From contig NC_049905.1 of NCBI RefSeq assembly GCF_001411555.2, forward strand, positions 11,251,053-11,315,052: a stretch of DNA of 64,000 nucleotides, in the 5' to 3' direction. The translations under genes and the position numbers were made by a program. Below are positions 21,213-33,690 of this stretch, one piece after another (positions within the stretch are counted from its first letter, which is position 1; every line of letters begins with the position of its first letter). The notes below the pieces were generated by a model. It worked only from the letters and a program-made list of their open reading frames with translations, made no database searches and was not told where the DNA came from. This DNA is from Juglans regia (lineage: Eukaryota > Streptophyta > Magnoliopsida > Fagales > Juglandaceae).

Positions 21213-22099
21213 GAATCTGCAGTCTCTCTCGTTTCCCTTCCCTCTCTCGAACCCGTCTTCCCCAAAACTCTCGGTACAGTTCTGTCTCGAGGGGGTGGGA
21301 GCTTCGACTCCTTCCCCCTCCCTCCCTCTCTCCCCACCCCCAATCCCCTCTATGTAGTGCTCTGTTTTGTGTTTGTTGTGTTTTGCAGGCTAAATAATAG
21401 AGAATCGTGGATTTGGAATTTTCGGTGACCATAGATCAGCACGCGCCTCTCCATGGCGTTGCCCAGTCACCGATCTTAAGGCTACAGAAGGCGGTGCCAA
21501 TCGGAGCGGCGAGTTGCTTGTACTCGCAACCAAAAGTTATCGGAGGCTTTCGGCGAGTGGCTTTCTCGTGTCGCCAGGAGGCCCTCTACCGTCATCACGC
21601 GCAGCACCACTGGGGTCAGTGAGTCCGGAACCTCCAAGATCAGTCGACGGTTTTCTCCCAGGGTGGCGCGTGTACTGCAAGCGCCACTGCAACCGCTTGG
21701 AGCATTGTCCCTTTCCATTGTTACAGTGGTTTTTCTATTGTTTTTTTTTTTTTTCGTGTCTTGGTTTTCCTTTTAAAAAATAAAAAATCCAAAAATTTTG
21801 GACCTTGGTCCAAACGGTGTGGTCCCCCTCCGCTTACGTGGGGTATGGGGTTGGTGCACCCTATTTCGCGTAGTCGGGGTATGGGTTTTGTCACCTAATT
21901 ACTATTACTCTCTCGGAGACAGAGATGTGCACGACGGATTCTTAGACTTAGATCTTTAGAGATTTGTCGTATGGACTATAGACCATATCAGTCACAAAAG
22001 TGTGCTGGGGAGCTATTAATGTTTATAACTGACTTTTTAAGTCAAATTTGTATGTTCTCTTTTATGAATGAAATGTGATCTTTTTATAAAAAAAAAAAA
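21213..22099 (+). mobile_element. Retroposed LINE derivative with poly(A) and 16-bp TSD
   Basis: The insert ends in a poly(A) tract (22087-22099) and is flanked by GGTTAGTGTTTGTATA (21197-21212) and GGTTGGTGTTTGTATA (22100-22115), one mismatch in 16. That is the signature of target-primed reverse transcription. The interior has a C/T-rich 5' leader-like part and a 3' UTR-like end (TGAATGAAATGTGATC before the A run) but no RT. It is therefore a non-autonomous or internally deleted LINE, or less likely a processed transcript. Confidence 0.75.
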
Positions 22100-22115
22100 G
22101 GTTGGTGTTTGTATA

Positions 22116-22389
22116 AATTATATTTAAAATTAGACACACAATTGATGTTATAATATACCAAATTTCAGTCTATCAATTCACCAATCATTTAAAAAATGAT
22201 TTGTTTAAAACTAGACAAATAATAAAACTCTGTAATACAACTTTTTTTTTAAACTATAGACACAATAAACTTTGTAATAATACCAATCATTTTAAAACGC
22301 TACACACAATAAACTCTCTAATATACCAAATTTTAATTGATGTGTTATTTATACAGTGTTCGTATAAAAGATAAAATGTCTATAATATA
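22116..22389. other. AT-rich sequence before the PPR fragment, possible MITE
   Basis: Contains repeated words such as AATATACCAAATTT near 22157 and 22321 and weakly inverted ends. It may be a small element that replaced the 5' part of the PPR gene. Confidence 0.3.
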
Positions 22390-22569
22390 TAAACGTCTTG
22401 GAGAAGGTTTGGGGGTATTGGAGGGTGAGCAAGTTCGAGTTCATGCCATAAACATTGGGCTGGAGAACAATGTGTTTGTTACCAATGCATTGATTGGGAT
22501 GTATGCGAATTGGGGCTTGGTTGAGGAGGCCAGAAGGATGTTTGATTGCAGCGTGGAGCGGGATTTGTA

Positions 22570-23053
22570 TGTAAAAATACACGAAAATACATGCTAGAAA
22601 TCAGAATCTAAAATAGCAATATTGAAAACGAAAATGGTGAAAATATACCAGCGGAAGCCATGTTTCCAGAATGCATATAGACAGATCTTCTCCTCCTTGC
22701 TCCTCACAAAATATCAGCTATCAATGGGGCAAGCCAATGGACATATGGAGAGGAGGAGGGACCTAGCCTCTTATAAAAAGAAAACTAATGGAGTCCACCC
22801 ATTAAGGACTCAAATCAATATGGGTCTATACAAATTCCATAATCAAGACCCTTGGTTTTCCAGGCCTACATACGTAATTATACCACAATATAAATAGGAT
22901 ATAATCCTATATTACTAAGGTGCAACAAACCCCAAATGATCACTCAACTTAGTGGGTTAAAACAAAATATCATTGTGAGCTACATATATATATGTCTAAC
23001 CCGTTTTATAAAATGTGCAATCAAATGAAGCCCATATTTAAAATATTCTAACA
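22570..23053 (-). repeat. Copia-2 3' LTR
   Basis: 484 bp, TGTAAAAATAC to TTCTAACA. The minus-strand polypurine tract AAGTGGGAGAA lies just inside (23054-23064). Confidence 0.93.
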
Positions 23054-23640
23054 TTCTCCCACTTGGGCAAACATTGATTGCTATAAAAATAAAACTTTCT
23101 TTAAAAAAAAAATAAATATATAAATAAATGACTCTCGGGTTAGACTACAAAGGTGGCCACACAAATACATAGCTCAAATGATAGCACCTTAGAAAGCACG
23201 ATCCGGTCCAACAAGAGTATCAATATCGAACATGGAAATCGTTACACCACTTAAACGATGTAAGACCACTCCACAGTTACAAATGCTAATATCCTTATTG
23301 ACATGGATCCCCATCTTCCGACCAATGTGGTAGTATGTAGTATGAACTTAGCACCAATGTGATCAAAAGCTGTGCTAATTCATATCAGTCCTCATAATGC
23401 TTCAAAATGAAGCCATGTCTCTAAAAGAGACTCATCTTATGTCTTTTGCCCATATATCTTGAGATCATAATGATATTATAATAAAAGACATAAGCCAAAT
23501 GCATGCTCAAAAACTTAGTGTATGAATAGGGAAATTTATTATTATTGGAAAGGGGCTGCACCCTAAAACAAATGGGTTACCTACGTACCCTGTAAAGGGA
23601 TCAAGCCAAAACGTAGTTCTTTTTACATAAGTAACTCCCA

Positions 23641-25853
23641 CTAACCAAAAACATCAAAAGTTTCCACAATACCCATATTAGAAACATGTGTTTTAAAAAC
23701 TTTAGGAGCGAGTCCCTTAGTCAAAGGATCTGCAATCATCGCCTCTGTATTAACATGCTCTATCTTTGTCTGCCCTTGTTTAACTCTATCTCTGACCACC
23801 AAATACTTGATGTCAATGTGCTTGGATCCACTAGAACTCTTATTATTCTTTGAAAAGAATACCGCTGCACTATTATCACAATAAATAGTAATTGGCCTCA
23901 AGATGGAATCAACAACTTTCAGTTCAGAAATAAAGTTTCTTAACCAAACAGCTTGGATAGTAGCTCCATAACACGCCACAAATTCAGCTTGCATAGTAGA
24001 AGATGCCACTAGAGTTTTCTTGACACTCTTCCAAGAAATAGCACCCCCAGCTAGCATAAAAACATAACCTGAGGTCGATTTCAAATCATCTTGACATCCA
24101 GCAAAATCAGAATCTGAGTAGCCTACCACCTCAAGGTGATTTGAACGCTGGAATGTGAGCATGTAACCTTCAGTTTTCTTCAAGTATCTCATAACTTTCT
24201 TAGCTGCTTTCCAATGCTCTTGCCCTGGATTCGACTGAAACCTGCTAAGAACACTAACTGCATAGGCAATATCTGGTCTAGTGCAAACTTGAGCATACAT
24301 CAAACTCCCCACAACACTAGCATATGGTATGTTCTTTACAGATTCCCTTTCAAGTTCATTCTTGGGACATTGAGTTTTGTTGAACTTATCTCCTTTTATG
24401 ATTGGTACATCACCAGGTGCACAGTTATGCATTTCAAATCTTTGCAGTACACGTCGTATATAAGCTTTCTGAGAAAGCCCCAACAAACCACGAGCTCTAT
24501 CACGACATATTTCAATGCCAAGCACAAAAGAAGCTTCTCCAGATCTTTCATCTCAAAATTAGCAGATAACATTTTCTTTGTTTCATGAAGTAGTCCCAAG
24601 TCACTGCTGGCAAGCAAAATGTCATCTACGTACAGAATAAGAAAAATAAAGTTTCTCCCACTGGTCTTGCGATATATACACTGGTCCACTGCATTTTCAA
24701 CAAAACCAAGCGAAGTTACAACCTCATCAAACTTCAAATACCACTGTCGAGACGCTTGCTTCAGGCCATATAAGGATTTATTTAACTTACAAACCAAGTT
24801 TTCTTTTCCCTTCTCAACAAAACCTTCAGGTTGTCTCATATAAACTTCTTCATAAAGATCTCCATTCAAAAATGCTGTCTTTACATCCATCTGATGAAGC
24901 TCCAAATCATAGTGCGCCACGAGTGCCAGGATAATTCTAAAAGAATCTTTAGACGAAACTGGTGAAAAAGTTTCATTATAGTCAATGCCTTCCCGCTGAG
25001 TAAACCCTTTTGCAACTAATCTTGCCTTCTTTCGTTCAACATTCCCTTTCGAGTCTAATTTACTTTTGAAAATCCATTTGTTGTCAATAGCTTTAGCATC
25101 TGGAGGAAGTTCAACAAGTTCCCAGACTCTATTCTTTTCCATAGAATTCATTTCATCTTCCATAGCACTTAACCACTTATCTGACTCAGAACATGTCAAG
25201 GCTTGCTTAAAAGTAACAGGATCAACTACATGCCCAATATTAAAATCACTTTCTAACAAATAGACAATGTAATCATTAGGCAATGCTAACCTTCTTTCTC
25301 TTTGAGATCTTCTGACTTGTGGCTCAGAAACTGACTCTACCATTGTTGGAATTTCTTCTTGTTGTTCAGGTTCTTCACTAACAATCTCAATTGGCGGAGA
25401 AACAGCTCTTTCCTGTATAACAGGAACTGGAACAACAACTGGATTAGGATCAGCAAATAACTCCTTCAATACAGAACTCCCACTGACACCAACATCATTT
25501 TCCAGAAATTTTGCAGTAATGGACTCAACAATTCTGGTGCCACGATTAGGACAATAGAACTTATATCCTTTTGATCTATCTGGGTATCCAATAAAATAAC
25601 CAGGAGTAGATTTTGGGTCTAGTTTCTTTTCAAGAGGATTATAAATCCTAACCTCAGCTGGACATCCCCAAACTCTGAAATGAGCCAAACTTGGCTTACG
25701 GCCTGTCCACAATTCAAAAGGAGTTTTTGAAACAGCTTTACTGGGAACCCTGTTTAAAATGTACATAGCAGTTTTCAAAGCTTCACCCCATAGATATTCT
25801 GGCAAATTTGTTCTGCTCATCATACTCCTAACCATGTCCTTTAGAGTCCGATT
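23641..25853 (-). pseudogene. Copia-2 integrase C-terminus, reverse transcriptase and RNase H
   Basis: From 25835 the frame carries the integrase tail ([17 protein letters not shown]) and RT with [29 protein letters not shown] and catalytic [10 protein letters not shown] frameshift near 24545 follows FEMKDL. The alternative frame (24525-23641) carries the rest of RT and RNase H (YSDSDFAGC, STMQAEFVA, MIADPLTKGLAP). A TGA at 25854-25856 separates this piece from the integrase core. Function as for Copia-1: copying element RNA into DNA. Confidence 0.92.
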
Positions 25854-27161
25854 TCATCTTTCAGAGACACCATTCTGCTCGGGTGTTCCTGGCATGGTGT
25901 ATTGAGGCACTATTCCACACCCTTGTAAACATTTTGCAAAATCGCCCATGTTTTGACCAGACTCATCATACTTCCCATAATACTCGCCGCCTCGGTCAGA
26001 TCTTACAACCTTAATACTTTTCCCATATTGATTTTCTACTTCCATTTTGAATATCTTAAATTTCTCAAGAGCTAGAGATTTATCATTAATCAAGTAAACA
26101 TATCCATAGCTTGAGAAATCATCAATGAAAGTTATGAAGTACTTATTCCCACATATGGTAGAAGATAAAGGTCCACTAATGTCGGTATGTATTAATTCCA
26201 AAATACCGTCACTCCTAGTAGAACCCTTTCTTGTGGATTTAGTCAGCTTTCCTCTTATACAGTCCACACATGTGTTAAAATCTGAAAAATCAAGAGAATG
26301 AAGTATTTCAACTTTTACCAATCTCTCCATTCTTTCCTTTGAAATATGTCCTAATCTCTTATGCCACAACATAGAAGATGATTCACGGATTAAAGACCTT
26401 TTCTTCGCTACATTGGTAACACAAGAGACTTCACCAAAAGAAGCCAAAGTCATTCTATATAAACCATCACACAAAAGACCATTTTCAACCAAACGGGAAT
26501 CATAGAACAATTCAACTTTTCCATTGCCAAACTTAAAAGAAAAACCAGATTCATCAAGTTTTGATATAGAAATCAAATTTCGTCTCATTGACGGTACAAA
26601 AACTGTGTTTTCCAAAACAAGAGTAAAACCAGACTCCAAAGACAACTTTATTACTCCTATAAACTCGACCTTCACTTGAACTCCATTCCCAACGCATAAG
26701 CTTACTTCATTCTCACTTGGCCTCCGTTTGCTTACGAACCCCTGCAAGGAATTCGCAATATGAATACTTGCACCTGAGTCTATCCACCAAGAATTTAAAG
26801 GCACATCTACTAAAGAAGACTCAAAACAAACTAAGGCCAATGGGGTACCTGTCGAGTTCTTCTTCTTCTCCAACCAAATTTTAAACTTAAAACAATCCTT
26901 TTGCCAATGACCCTTCTTCTTACAAAACTTGCACTGATCATTTTTCTTCACAGTTTCTTTAGAACCACCAGAAGTCTGACCTTCAAACCTTTTACTGTGC
27001 TGATTTCGGTGTGACTTATTTCCCTTGTGGAACTTAGACTTATGATTATGAAAGGACCCTTTGTTCTGTTGTGGTTGAAAAGCTAATTGCACAGTTTCAA
27101 CGGTCTCACGACGCATCCTACACTCCTCTTGGGCACATACTACTATCAAATCATTTAAATC
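25854..27161 (-). pseudogene. Copia-2 gag zinc knuckle, protease and integrase core
   Basis: The CCHC knuckle is intact (CKFCKKKGHWQKDC). Protease WWIDSGASIHIA follows, then GAG-pre-integrase with LWHKRLGHIS and CVDCIRGK, and the integrase core with D in IHTDISGPLSS, D in VVRSDRGGEYYG and E in EQNGVSER. The frame ends at a TGA replacing an arginine codon just after that glutamate. Copia-1 lacks the knuckle, so Copia-2 is the better reference for this family. Confidence 0.92.
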
Positions 27162-27709
27162 TCATTTATCTCGCTGAGCATTGTAAGCTACCTTTAGCTG
27201 ATTAAACTGGCTAGGAAGACTATTAAGAACATGATAAACCAGAAAATGCTCAGCAATGAGAATTTTGAGGGCTTCTAGCTTAGAGGATATATGTATCATT
27301 TTCATAATATACTCCCTAACTCCACTAGAACCATCATATTTCATACTCATCAGTCTATCCATCAGGTCTCCAGTTTTAGCTTTATCGGATTCAACAAACC
27401 TTTGTCCTATGGCACCCAAAAATTGCTTAGCATTATCACTGTCTGGAATAGCTCCCATAATAGAATCTGATATAGAACACTTGATAATCTTAAGACAAAG
27501 TCTGTTTGCCCTATCCCACTCTTGATATTCAGCCACATATTCGGTAGTACTCTTATCAGTAGGTTTTGAAGGTTGGTCTTCTAGGACAAAATCCAATCCC
27601 AAAAGACCAAGAGCAATTTCTACGTCTCGTTTCCATCTCACATAATTATTCCTAGTCAAAGTTTCAATAGCAAATAATTGACTTGAAATAGAGGAGGCAC
27701 TCAAAACTG
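27162..27709 (-). pseudogene. Copia-2 gag (capsid)
   Basis: The capsid region reads FAIETLTRNNYVRWKRDVEI and continues to NSLPSQFNQLKVAYNAQRDK. A TGA at 27162-27164 stands where Copia-1 has tryptophan. There is no ATG at the start: the frame is open upstream through TTTCCACAG at about 27710, an acceptor-like sequence in the same codon phase as the one in Copia-1, so the true start may be in an upstream exon. Confidence 0.88.
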
Positions 27710-27784
27710 TGGAAACATGAAATAGTACATTTTATTTAATTATCATCCAAACAGATAGCATGCAGTCAATAGATGATATCAAAT

Positions 27785-28290
27785 CTTTCTAATTAATATG
27801 AGCTATTAATTAGACAATACATAATTAAGCTCGGAACCATATGAGCTTCATTACAATAAGAGCCTTGGTGCATCATTGTAAAGTCACCTTTGGGCTAACT
27901 AAACAACATGCTATAAGGTACTCTTAAAACATATCACAAAACTAATTAATAAAATCACATCAGTTTCAAAATACCATCACCTTTAGGCAGAAGGAAATTT
28001 CTAGACTAATGTAATCTCATTAATTAATTCACACAATTTTCTAAAATGTCACACACAATAACACCTTTGGGCAAGATATTATGTGCAATAAATTAGAAAA
28101 CAAAGATATCCTTTTTAAATATCAATGAGTGTGCCACTTTGGCGGCTACCACCCACAAATATTTCAAAAATTTTATTTAAAGGAATAATAAGGATAATCT
28201 AAATGCCCATAAATTACAATCACAAAATGATAATAATAATCATCAACTTGATACAATCACAATTAAAATTTAAATGTGATTGTGATACTA
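27785..28290 (-). repeat. Copia-2 leader with hairpins and a recurring CACCTTTGGGC motif
   Basis: The + strand motif CACCTTTGGGC occurs at 27885-27895, 27978-27988 (one change) and 28062-28072, with a diverged copy near 28135. Hairpins include 27790-27797 with 27805-27812 (8 bp), 27827-27832 with 27843-27848 (6 bp) and 28253-28261 with 28275-28283 (9 bp). The motif at 28062 is framed by the imperfect stem CACACAATA / TATTATGTG. This mirrors the Copia-1 leader. Confidence 0.6.
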
Positions 28291-28652
28291 AAACAGTGTG
28301 AATAGATCAAACATATAAGACAACAAATATGTCTAAAATTAAATATGAATTTGGAATGCATATATATAAAATACTTAAAACAAGTCACAAAATTAACATG
28401 CATCCAAAACATGTTGAGAGAGAGAGTACACATATGCACAGATCATATAAGATACTGACTATTCACCACAAAAAATATTATAATATTCGGTACACTGTAG
28501 CCCACAGAAAAATGTGTAAATAACATTCAAAAATATAAAACAGTGTCTTATGGTGTTACAAAAATTTTTCAAAAATATATATATAGATTTAATAGGGCGA
28601 GTACATAAATACTGGAAAAAGAAAACCAGAAAAAACAGTTTTTAATGTGCCG

Positions 28653-28718
28653 CACGCGCCACCTGCTGCGCGTGGGCAACGTTCTGGCTGGAGGTGAATT
28701 CATCTTCAACCTCCAGCC
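28653..28718 (-). other. Copia-2 GC-rich double hairpin
   Basis: Two perfect inverted repeats stand in an AT-rich leader: CACGCGC (28653-28659) with GCGCGTG (28668-28674), and GGCTGGAGGT (28686-28695) with ACCTCCAGCC (28709-28718). It occupies about the place where Copia-1 has its palindrome array. Confidence 0.7.
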
Positions 28719-29288
28719 GGGTCAGCAAGCGGGTCGCGGGTCTGAAAACTGGGTCTATGGGTTTTAAACGGATTTTTCTTAATTTCTTGCAATTCTTGGA
28801 TCAAAACCTAAAATTAATTTAGGGTAAACAATATATAGTGCCCGAAAAACACATATATGGTGTTTTAAAACAATGGGTATCAATATTTAAGGAAGATTAA
28901 TGAAATTTCGAAATGGGTATTAACCCTAGTTTTGTAAAAACTCAAAACCGAAACAAGACATTGATTAAATACATCTAAAACAAGTAAATAGCATTCCAAA
29001 AAACTGATCTTGATATGAGTTTGATCAATCGATTGTGTAATACGATTTTCTTGCCCAAAAATGGTTCCGAAAATTAAAACAAAAATGTAAATGGTGAAAC
29101 CATAACAGTAAAGTTGCGGAAACAATGAAGAGAAAATAGAAACCCAACCAGATTGAAGATTTACAGCAAATAAATCCTACACATTTCATTTTGAGCGATC
29201 GATTTGCATAAATAAAATAAAACCGAAAACTGAACAACAAAAATGCATCATCACATTCTTAACCAGAGATTCTAATCCTAGCATGGTG

Positions 29289-29300
29289 GCTCTGATACCA
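29289..29300 (-). other. Copia-2 primer-binding site (initiator-Met tRNA)
   Basis: The minus strand reads TGGTATCAGAGC, two bases inside the 5' LTR. Confidence 0.92.
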
Positions 29301-29302
29301 AA

Positions 29303-29801
29303 TGTAAAAATACACGAAAATACATGCTAGAAATCAGAATCTAAAATAGCAATATTGAAAACGAAAATGGTGAAAATATACCTGCGGAAGCCATGTTTCC
29401 AGAATGCATATAGACAGATCTTCTCCTCCTTGCTCCTCACAAAATATCAGCTATCAATGGGGCAAGCCAATGGACATATGGAGAGGAGGAGGGACCTAGC
29501 CTCTTATAAAAGAAAACTAATGGAGTCCACCCATTAAGGACTCAAATCAATATGGGTCTATACAAATTCCATAATCAAGACCCTTGGTTTTCCAGGCCTA
29601 CATACGTAATTATACCACAATATAAATAGGATATAATCCTATATTACTAAGGTGCAACAAACCCCAAATGATCACTCAACTTAGTGGGTTAAAACAAAAT
29701 ATCATTGTGAGCTGTATATATATATATATATATATATATATGTCTAACCCGTTTTATAAAATGTGCAATCAAACGAAGCCCATATTTAAAATATTCTAAC
29801 A
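29303..29801 (-). repeat. Copia-2 5' LTR
   Basis: 499 bp. The difference from the other LTR is mainly a longer TA run (about 29714-29741), plus two substitutions and one single-base indel seen by eye. Confidence 0.93.
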
Positions 29802-31402
29802 TTGTATTCATGGAATTTAATGGTTGGTGGCCGGTACGTAGGGACAGGTGATATGGATCGAGCTCTGGAGTGGTTTGATAGAATGCCTGAACGAGATGTT
29901 GTATCATGGAGTACCATCATAGATGGTTACGTCCAGGTAACTGTATTTGAAAAAAAAAATTACTATATGCATGCTTTGCAAATGTTTTTTTGACACCTTG
30001 GTCAAGAATGTTGTTGCAATGCATTGTTTTCCTTTTCATTTCAGAACAACATGCCCCATTGTTTACGAATTATCTTTGGACCTCTAGAGTCTAGTTGGAA
30101 TGAACATAAAGAGTTACAAGTCCAAAAATGTTGTTTTTCTTTTATTAAACATTTTTATGGCCGGTTGCTTTATTTAAAAAAGTTAGTGGTTGTAAACTTT
30201 AGGTGGGTTGTTTCCTGGAGGCCTTGGATCTCTTCCACAAGATGCTGTAAACAGGTCCTAAACCCAATGAGGTTACCCTAGTAAGTGTCCTGGCAGCCTG
30301 TGCAAATCTAATGGCATTGGATCAAGGAAGGTGGATCCATGTTTATATTGAAATGGGTGAGATCAAGATGAATGAGCAATTGCTAGCTAGCCTAATAGAC
30401 ATGTATGCAAAGTGTGGACAGATAGAATTTGCATCAAAGGTTTTCTGCAATGAACATGGTCTGAGGAGGAAGGTTTGGCCTTGAAATGCCGTAATTGGTG
30501 GTTTTTCAATGCATGGAAAATCCAAGGAATCAATTGAAATTTTTGAACATATGAAGCTTGAAAAAGTTTCTCCGAATAAGGTGACTTTTATTGCCATGTT
30601 AAATGCTTTCAGCCACAGAAATATGGTTGATGAAGGAAGAGGTTATTTTGAGTCCATGGCAAGTTGTTATGGAATTGAGCCTGAGATAGAGCATTATGGG
30701 TGTATGGTGGATAGATCTACTGGGCCGTGCTGGATTCTTGGAGGAACCTGAAGAGATCATATCTAGCATGCCAATGGCTCCAGATGCTGCCATATGGGGA
30801 GCATTACTTGGTGCTTGTAGAATCAATAAAGACATGGAAAGAGGAGAGAGAATAGGAAAGATATTAAAAGAACTGGATCCTAACCATATCGGTTGTCGTG
30901 TTCTTTTGGCTAATATTTATTCTGCTTCCAAGAAATGGAATGAAGCAAAGGTTGTGAGAGAGGAGATTGAATTAAATGGAAGAAACAAAATCCCAGTTGC
31001 AATTCCATTGAATTAAATGGTGTGTTCCATCAATTCCTTGTGGGAGATAGATCTCATCCCCAGACTAAACGGCTCTACCTGTTCTTGGATGAGATGACAA
31101 CTAAGTTGAAGATTGCTGGTTATGTTCCACAATTTGGAGACGTTTTGCTTGATATTGATGATGAGGAAGATAAAGAGACAGCCCTATCTAAACATAGTGA
31201 GAAGTTAGCTATTGCTTTTGGCTTGATGAACACAACACCCCAAACCCCAAATTGAATTGTAAAGAACTTACGAGTTTGTGGGGACTACCATGAAGCAACA
31301 AAGTTCATCTCAGAAGTTTATGATCGAGAGATTATTGTCAGGGACAGGATTAGATATCACCATTTTAAAAAGGGAAGCTGTTCTTGTAATGACTATTGGT
31401 AG

Positions 31403-32350
31403 ACATAAAGATCGGTTTTGCAATGGATTCAAGCCAATCTCAGATTGCAAGTTGTCCTACTTTCCTACACAATATACAAGGATTTGGCTCATGTGCATCA
31501 CATTCTTTCAGCCATTTTTTCTTCTGAAAAGGTATCACATCGAATTGGTAATTCTAAGGGTGCTTTGTTTTTTAAGATGGCGGCGCCCTTTTGCTTAGAG
31601 ACTAAGTGACAAAGGGCTACGTGTTCTGTGACGTGATGAGATACATTGGCTTTTACTTGAGAGGAGACGAAGCCTAGATTCGTTGGATTATGCATGGTTA
31701 TCAAATGAGATGGGAATTTCTTTCTAAAATCTGTATTTAAAGTTTTGCTCAAGGGACATGAAAGGGAAAGCCAATGACAGAGCTATAGATACTGGAAACA
31801 TGGAACAAGCCAGCAACAAGCATTTGAATGATCAACAAAATGAACTAGAAGCAAAACAAGGCATATTGGAATTGTCAACATAGATGAAAAGAAACTGCTT
31901 TAGGAACCTGCAGAGAGACGGGATTTGTGGAGGCATTGCGAAGGCATCACATTAATATATTACACTCTGTAAATGGCTGGCAGTTGTGTGGTTTGAGGTT
32001 TCTCGACAGTAACACAATCTAATCATATGGTTCCATGTCTATGGGAATGGATAAAGGGAATAAATATTGTTTAAGATGTTATGAAGCAGGGCATAGCGGA
32101 AGAGCCAACCAAGGATTGTAACCTCTTCCATGTTTGTCTTTGAACATTCAAAGGATTGTTCTAAAAAATCCAATTTATTCCTATTGATTGACATGGAATG
32201 ATTTTAATATGTTACCACAAATAAATCAGCTTCTCTTCCATATTCTACAATGACTGATCACTTGTTATCATAGAAATCAAATGAGAAGCCCGAAAGAATT
32301 AATATGTTACATTCCCCCATATGGGTGGGGAACTCAACCTAAATCCCCCC
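31403..32350. other. Intergenic sequence between the two PPR pseudogenes
   Basis: Tail-to-tail spacer downstream of both genes. Short frames only, none recognised. Probably 3' UTRs and spacer. Confidence 0.5.
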
Positions 32351-33690
32351 ATGTTAATTCAGGTACATTGCCAGCTAGCTTCAGCAGCCCATCCAATTGT
32401 GCCAGCACCAAGTAAATTTCATTATAAGCTAGGTGAGTTTTATTAGATGCTGCAAACTGATGAATCTTCCTTCCCATTTAAACCCAACTGGATCCAGGAC
32501 TACTCTTTTCTACCCCTAGATATTTCATGGCTACTCAGATTTTCGCAACCTCACCCCATCTATTTACTTCGGCATACATATTAACCACAAGGTTGTAATA
32601 GCCACTATTGTTTGGCTCTAAAACCATCAGTTCATTAACAGCAACATGAGCAATCTTCAAGTTCCTATCGAGCTTACACCCACCCAACAAGGCACCCCAG
32701 ATAATGGAGTTGGGTTCGACTTTCATGCTTCTTATCAACTCTAGTGCATCTCTAAGCAAGCCCGCTTTGCTCAGTAGATCAACTATGCATCCATAGTGTC
32801 CAACTTCATGCGGGATCGAATAATCACTGCCCATGCTCAGAAACCTCCTACGGCCTTCTTGAACTAGTCCTACGTGTGTGCAGGCGCTCAGAACACTGAT
32901 TAAAGTGACCCCATTTGGTTTGATCTTCTCCCTCTCCATCCTACTAAACATCTTTAGTGCTTCATATGCAAATCCGTGGACTGCAAGCCCTTCAATTATT
33001 GAATTCCAACAAAATAGGTTCTTTTCCCACAACTTGAAGAACACCAAAAGTGACCTATCTAAGCTCCCACACTTGGCATACATATCAATCTGTAACACCC
33101 CATTCCCGTAGGGATCGAAGAGCTACTCCCTATAACTTAAAACTCACAATTCATCAATATATTTATAGACTCCAAAATATAACGTCATCAAAATACTACA
33201 AAATCTCTTAATAAAATCCGCTACTTATCAGAAATCTTCTATGAGTAATCCATTATGCTTAAATAATCATCTCACAGATGCTCCATAATCCTGATCCTTA
33301 GCTGGACTATTCAAAAATCATCTGAAAAAATAATTGGAGATAAGGGGTGAGTTATCAACAACTCAGTAAGCAGAGGACATATACTAGTATGTAAACATGA
33401 GCATTTTTACAGAGTTCAAAATGCAGAAACAAAACATTTTAGTATCAATATGCAAATCTCAAAAAAATACATATTATCAGAAAATCAGAGCGACTTTTCA
33501 AACATTTCATATTCAAAGACTCCTTTGGCACAACATGACTGAACATCTTCGTCTTATCATATCATATCAGAGCATCATATCAAAATAGAGACCATGTTTA
33601 ACTCCCGTGGTAGGGTTGTGCATCCTGCGAAAAGCCAAGCAGAACATAAGTCACCATGTTACCAAAGAGGTTGCACTCAGAACAGAAAAC

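Larger units (their letters stand above)
22570..29801 (-). mobile_element. Copia-2: complete Ty1-copia insertion inside a PPR gene, TSD TTGTA
   Basis: 7232 bp, with LTRs at 22570-23053 (484 bp) and 29303-29801 (499 bp). TTGTA lies on both sides (22565-22569, 29802-29806). Minus-strand coding: gag, protease, integrase, RT, RNase H. The LTRs are almost identical apart from TA-repeat length, so the insertion is recent. It is disabled by two in-frame TGA stops and one frameshift. The PBS and polypurine tract match those of Copia-1, and the proteins are clearly related but distinct in sequence. Confidence 0.95.
22390..31402 (+). pseudogene. PPR-DYW gene, truncated, split by Copia-2 and carrying several stops
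   Basis: Pentatricopeptide repeat proteins of the DYW class edit organellar RNA. Pieces: 22390-22569 (NNVFVTNALIGMYANWG, then EEARRMFDC), the Copia-2 insertion, then 29802-29936 (DRALEWFDRMPERDVVSWS) ending at a GTAACT donor, and 30203-31402. The last part has PPR, E and DYW regions, with the deaminase HSEK motif and the terminal CSCNDYW followed by TAG at 31400-31402. Lesions: TAA 30248-30250, TGA 30482-30484, frameshifts near 30712 and 30990, TGA 31252-31254. The expected CGDCH zinc motif reads CGDYH. The N-terminal half is missing. Confidence 0.9.

Noticed and set aside
21407..21783. Host gene frames in the LINE-derived insert
   Set aside because: They lie within a segment bounded by a 16-bp TSD and poly(A), with several overlapping frames and no domain.
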